Position numbers and translations under genes: made by a program. Below are positions 6,372-6,588 of a stretch of 6,588 bases of DNA, one piece after another. Positions within the stretch are counted from its first letter, which is position 1, and each line of letters opens with the position of its first letter. This DNA is from Ilumatobacteraceae bacterium (GTDB lineage: Bacteria; Actinomycetota; Acidimicrobiia; Acidimicrobiales; Ilumatobacteraceae): assembly GCA_025456105.1 (NCBI GenBank), contig JALOLG010000084.1:1-6588 (forward strand), given 5' to 3'. Below the pieces are notes generated by a model. The model saw only the letters and a list, made by a program, of their open reading frames with translations, ran no database searches and was not told where the DNA came from.

Positions 6372-6408
6372 CCGAGCTCGGTGGCACAGCTCGGTCGGCT
6401 GACCGAGC
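6358..6408 (+). terminator. Tandem near-identical hairpins at the sufB 3' end
   Basis: Two 20-nt copies (6358-6377 and 6389-6408) differ at one base. Each has arms GCTCGGTC and GACCGAGC, a perfect 8-bp stem, with 4-nt loops GGGT and GGCT. The copies are 11 nt apart, and the sufB stop codon (6369-6371) begins at the last loop base of the first. The second arm of copy one can instead pair with the first arm of copy two (8 bp, 11-nt loop). There is no run of T afterwards, so a classical rho-independent terminator is not shown. GC-rich hairpins without a T tract are proposed to act as terminators in actinobacteria. Message stabilisation or attenuation between sufB and the next gene are alternatives. 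Confidence 0.55.
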
Positions 6409-6430
6409 CGGTCCGCGGCCCCATTCCCCC

Positions 6431-6436
6431 TAGGCT
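6431..6436 (+). promoter_or_regulatory. Possible leaderless promoter -10 of the small Cys-rich gene
   Basis: TAGGCT ends 8 nt before the ATG at 6445, the same spacing style as at ptrB and the ferredoxin gene. No Shine-Dalgarno sequence precedes the ATG and no -35 is clear. If real, the downstream gene can be transcribed apart from sufB. Confidence 0.42.
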
Positions 6437-6444
6437 CGCTCGCC

Positions 6445-6588
6445 ATGCCGATGCGGACGGAGTGCAAGCACTTCGAGAGCCGGTCGTATCCCAACGGCGA
6501 CACGGTGCGGAAGTGCAACCTCGATCTCGCGCCCGACGCGCCGTGGCGCTGCCCGGAGCCGTGCCCGAAGTACGAGCGTCGGCTCGCC
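6445..6588 (+). CDS. Small four-cysteine protein of unknown function (3' end outside the window)
   Basis: The frame is open from the ATG at 6445 to the window edge (48 codons, no stop). The visible part has Cys7, Cys24, Cys36 and Cys40 in the pattern C-x16-C-x11-C-x3-C, with His9 close to the first. The last two sit in WRCPEPCPKYERR, a compact CPxxC-type knuckle. Charged residues are many and there is no signal peptide or membrane segment, so it is probably a cytoplasmic metal protein, binding zinc or an Fe-S cluster. I do not recognise a named family. The start fits a TAGGCT box 8 nt upstream; a second ATG at 6451 is an alternative. It lies 73 nt after sufB, where sufD would usually be expected, so a part in Fe-S assembly or being a client of it is plausible but unproven. 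Codon use is GC-rich at third positions like its neighbours, which supports real coding. Confidence 0.65.
   Translation, partial: MPMRTECKHFESRSYPNGDTVRKCNLDLAPDAPWRCPEPCPKYERRLA

Noticed and set aside
4953..6518. Antisense open frames across sufB (4953-5699 and 5700-6518, minus strand)
   Set aside because: His/Arg/Leu/Val-rich translations without motifs, exactly opposite a highly conserved gene; a codon-bias artefact.
1..6588. CRISPR arrays, tRNA or rRNA genes, insertion sequences, phage attachment sites
   Set aside because: No regularly spaced repeats, tRNA-like cloverleaf, transposase or integrase coding, or long terminal inverted repeats were seen on either strand.

Overview
The window is GC-rich (about 70% by eye) and densely packed. 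Gene starts are often GTG in 4-nt GTGA overlaps, and several starts have a TANNNT -10 box only 6-11 nt upstream of the start codon, the layout of leaderless actinobacterial transcripts. The style of the proteins (single-cluster ferredoxin with a CTGDGLC motif, SufB, oligopeptidase B, MauE-type membrane protein) suggests an actinomycete, most likely of the class Acidimicrobiia. That placement is inferred from memory of family style, not from a search.

Layout. Left (1-1170, minus strand): a two-gene unit of an epoxide-hydrolase-type alpha/beta hydrolase followed, with a 4-nt overlap, by a CxxC thioredoxin-like protein that runs off the left edge. Positions 1171-1282 are a divergent intergenic region with a promoter for each side and an imperfect inverted repeat. 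Next (1283-2493, plus strand): a metallo-beta-lactamase-fold hydrolase of the PhnP-like type, overlapped by 4 nt by a small four-helix MauE/DoxX-like membrane protein with a CxCFG motif. A convergent oligopeptidase B gene (2504-4543, minus strand) ends only 10 nt away. Its start lies 35 nt from the start of a divergent ferredoxin gene (4579-4857), so two promoters are back to back in that gap.

Right (4858-6588, plus strand): the start of an iron-sulfur cluster assembly (SUF) locus. sufB has its own extended -10 promoter overlapped by a short dyad that could be a repressor site. It has a good ribosome binding site and an intact 466-aa product. Its stop codon lies inside the first of two nearly identical 20-nt hairpins that can also pair with each other in an alternative fold. 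After these comes a putative leaderless start for a small four-cysteine protein, cut by the right edge.

Working together: ferredoxin, SufB and the four-cysteine protein form a plausible Fe-S neighbourhood (carrier or client, scaffold, and an unknown metal or Fe-S protein). The thioredoxin-like protein and the MauE-like protein could form a thiol-redox pair, although they lie in opposite transcription units. The hydrolases and the peptidase look like ordinary housekeeping or catabolic neighbours. No mobile element, tRNA, rRNA or CRISPR array was seen. The most interesting parts are the tandem-hairpin element after sufB, the small Cys protein, and the candidate suf operator.
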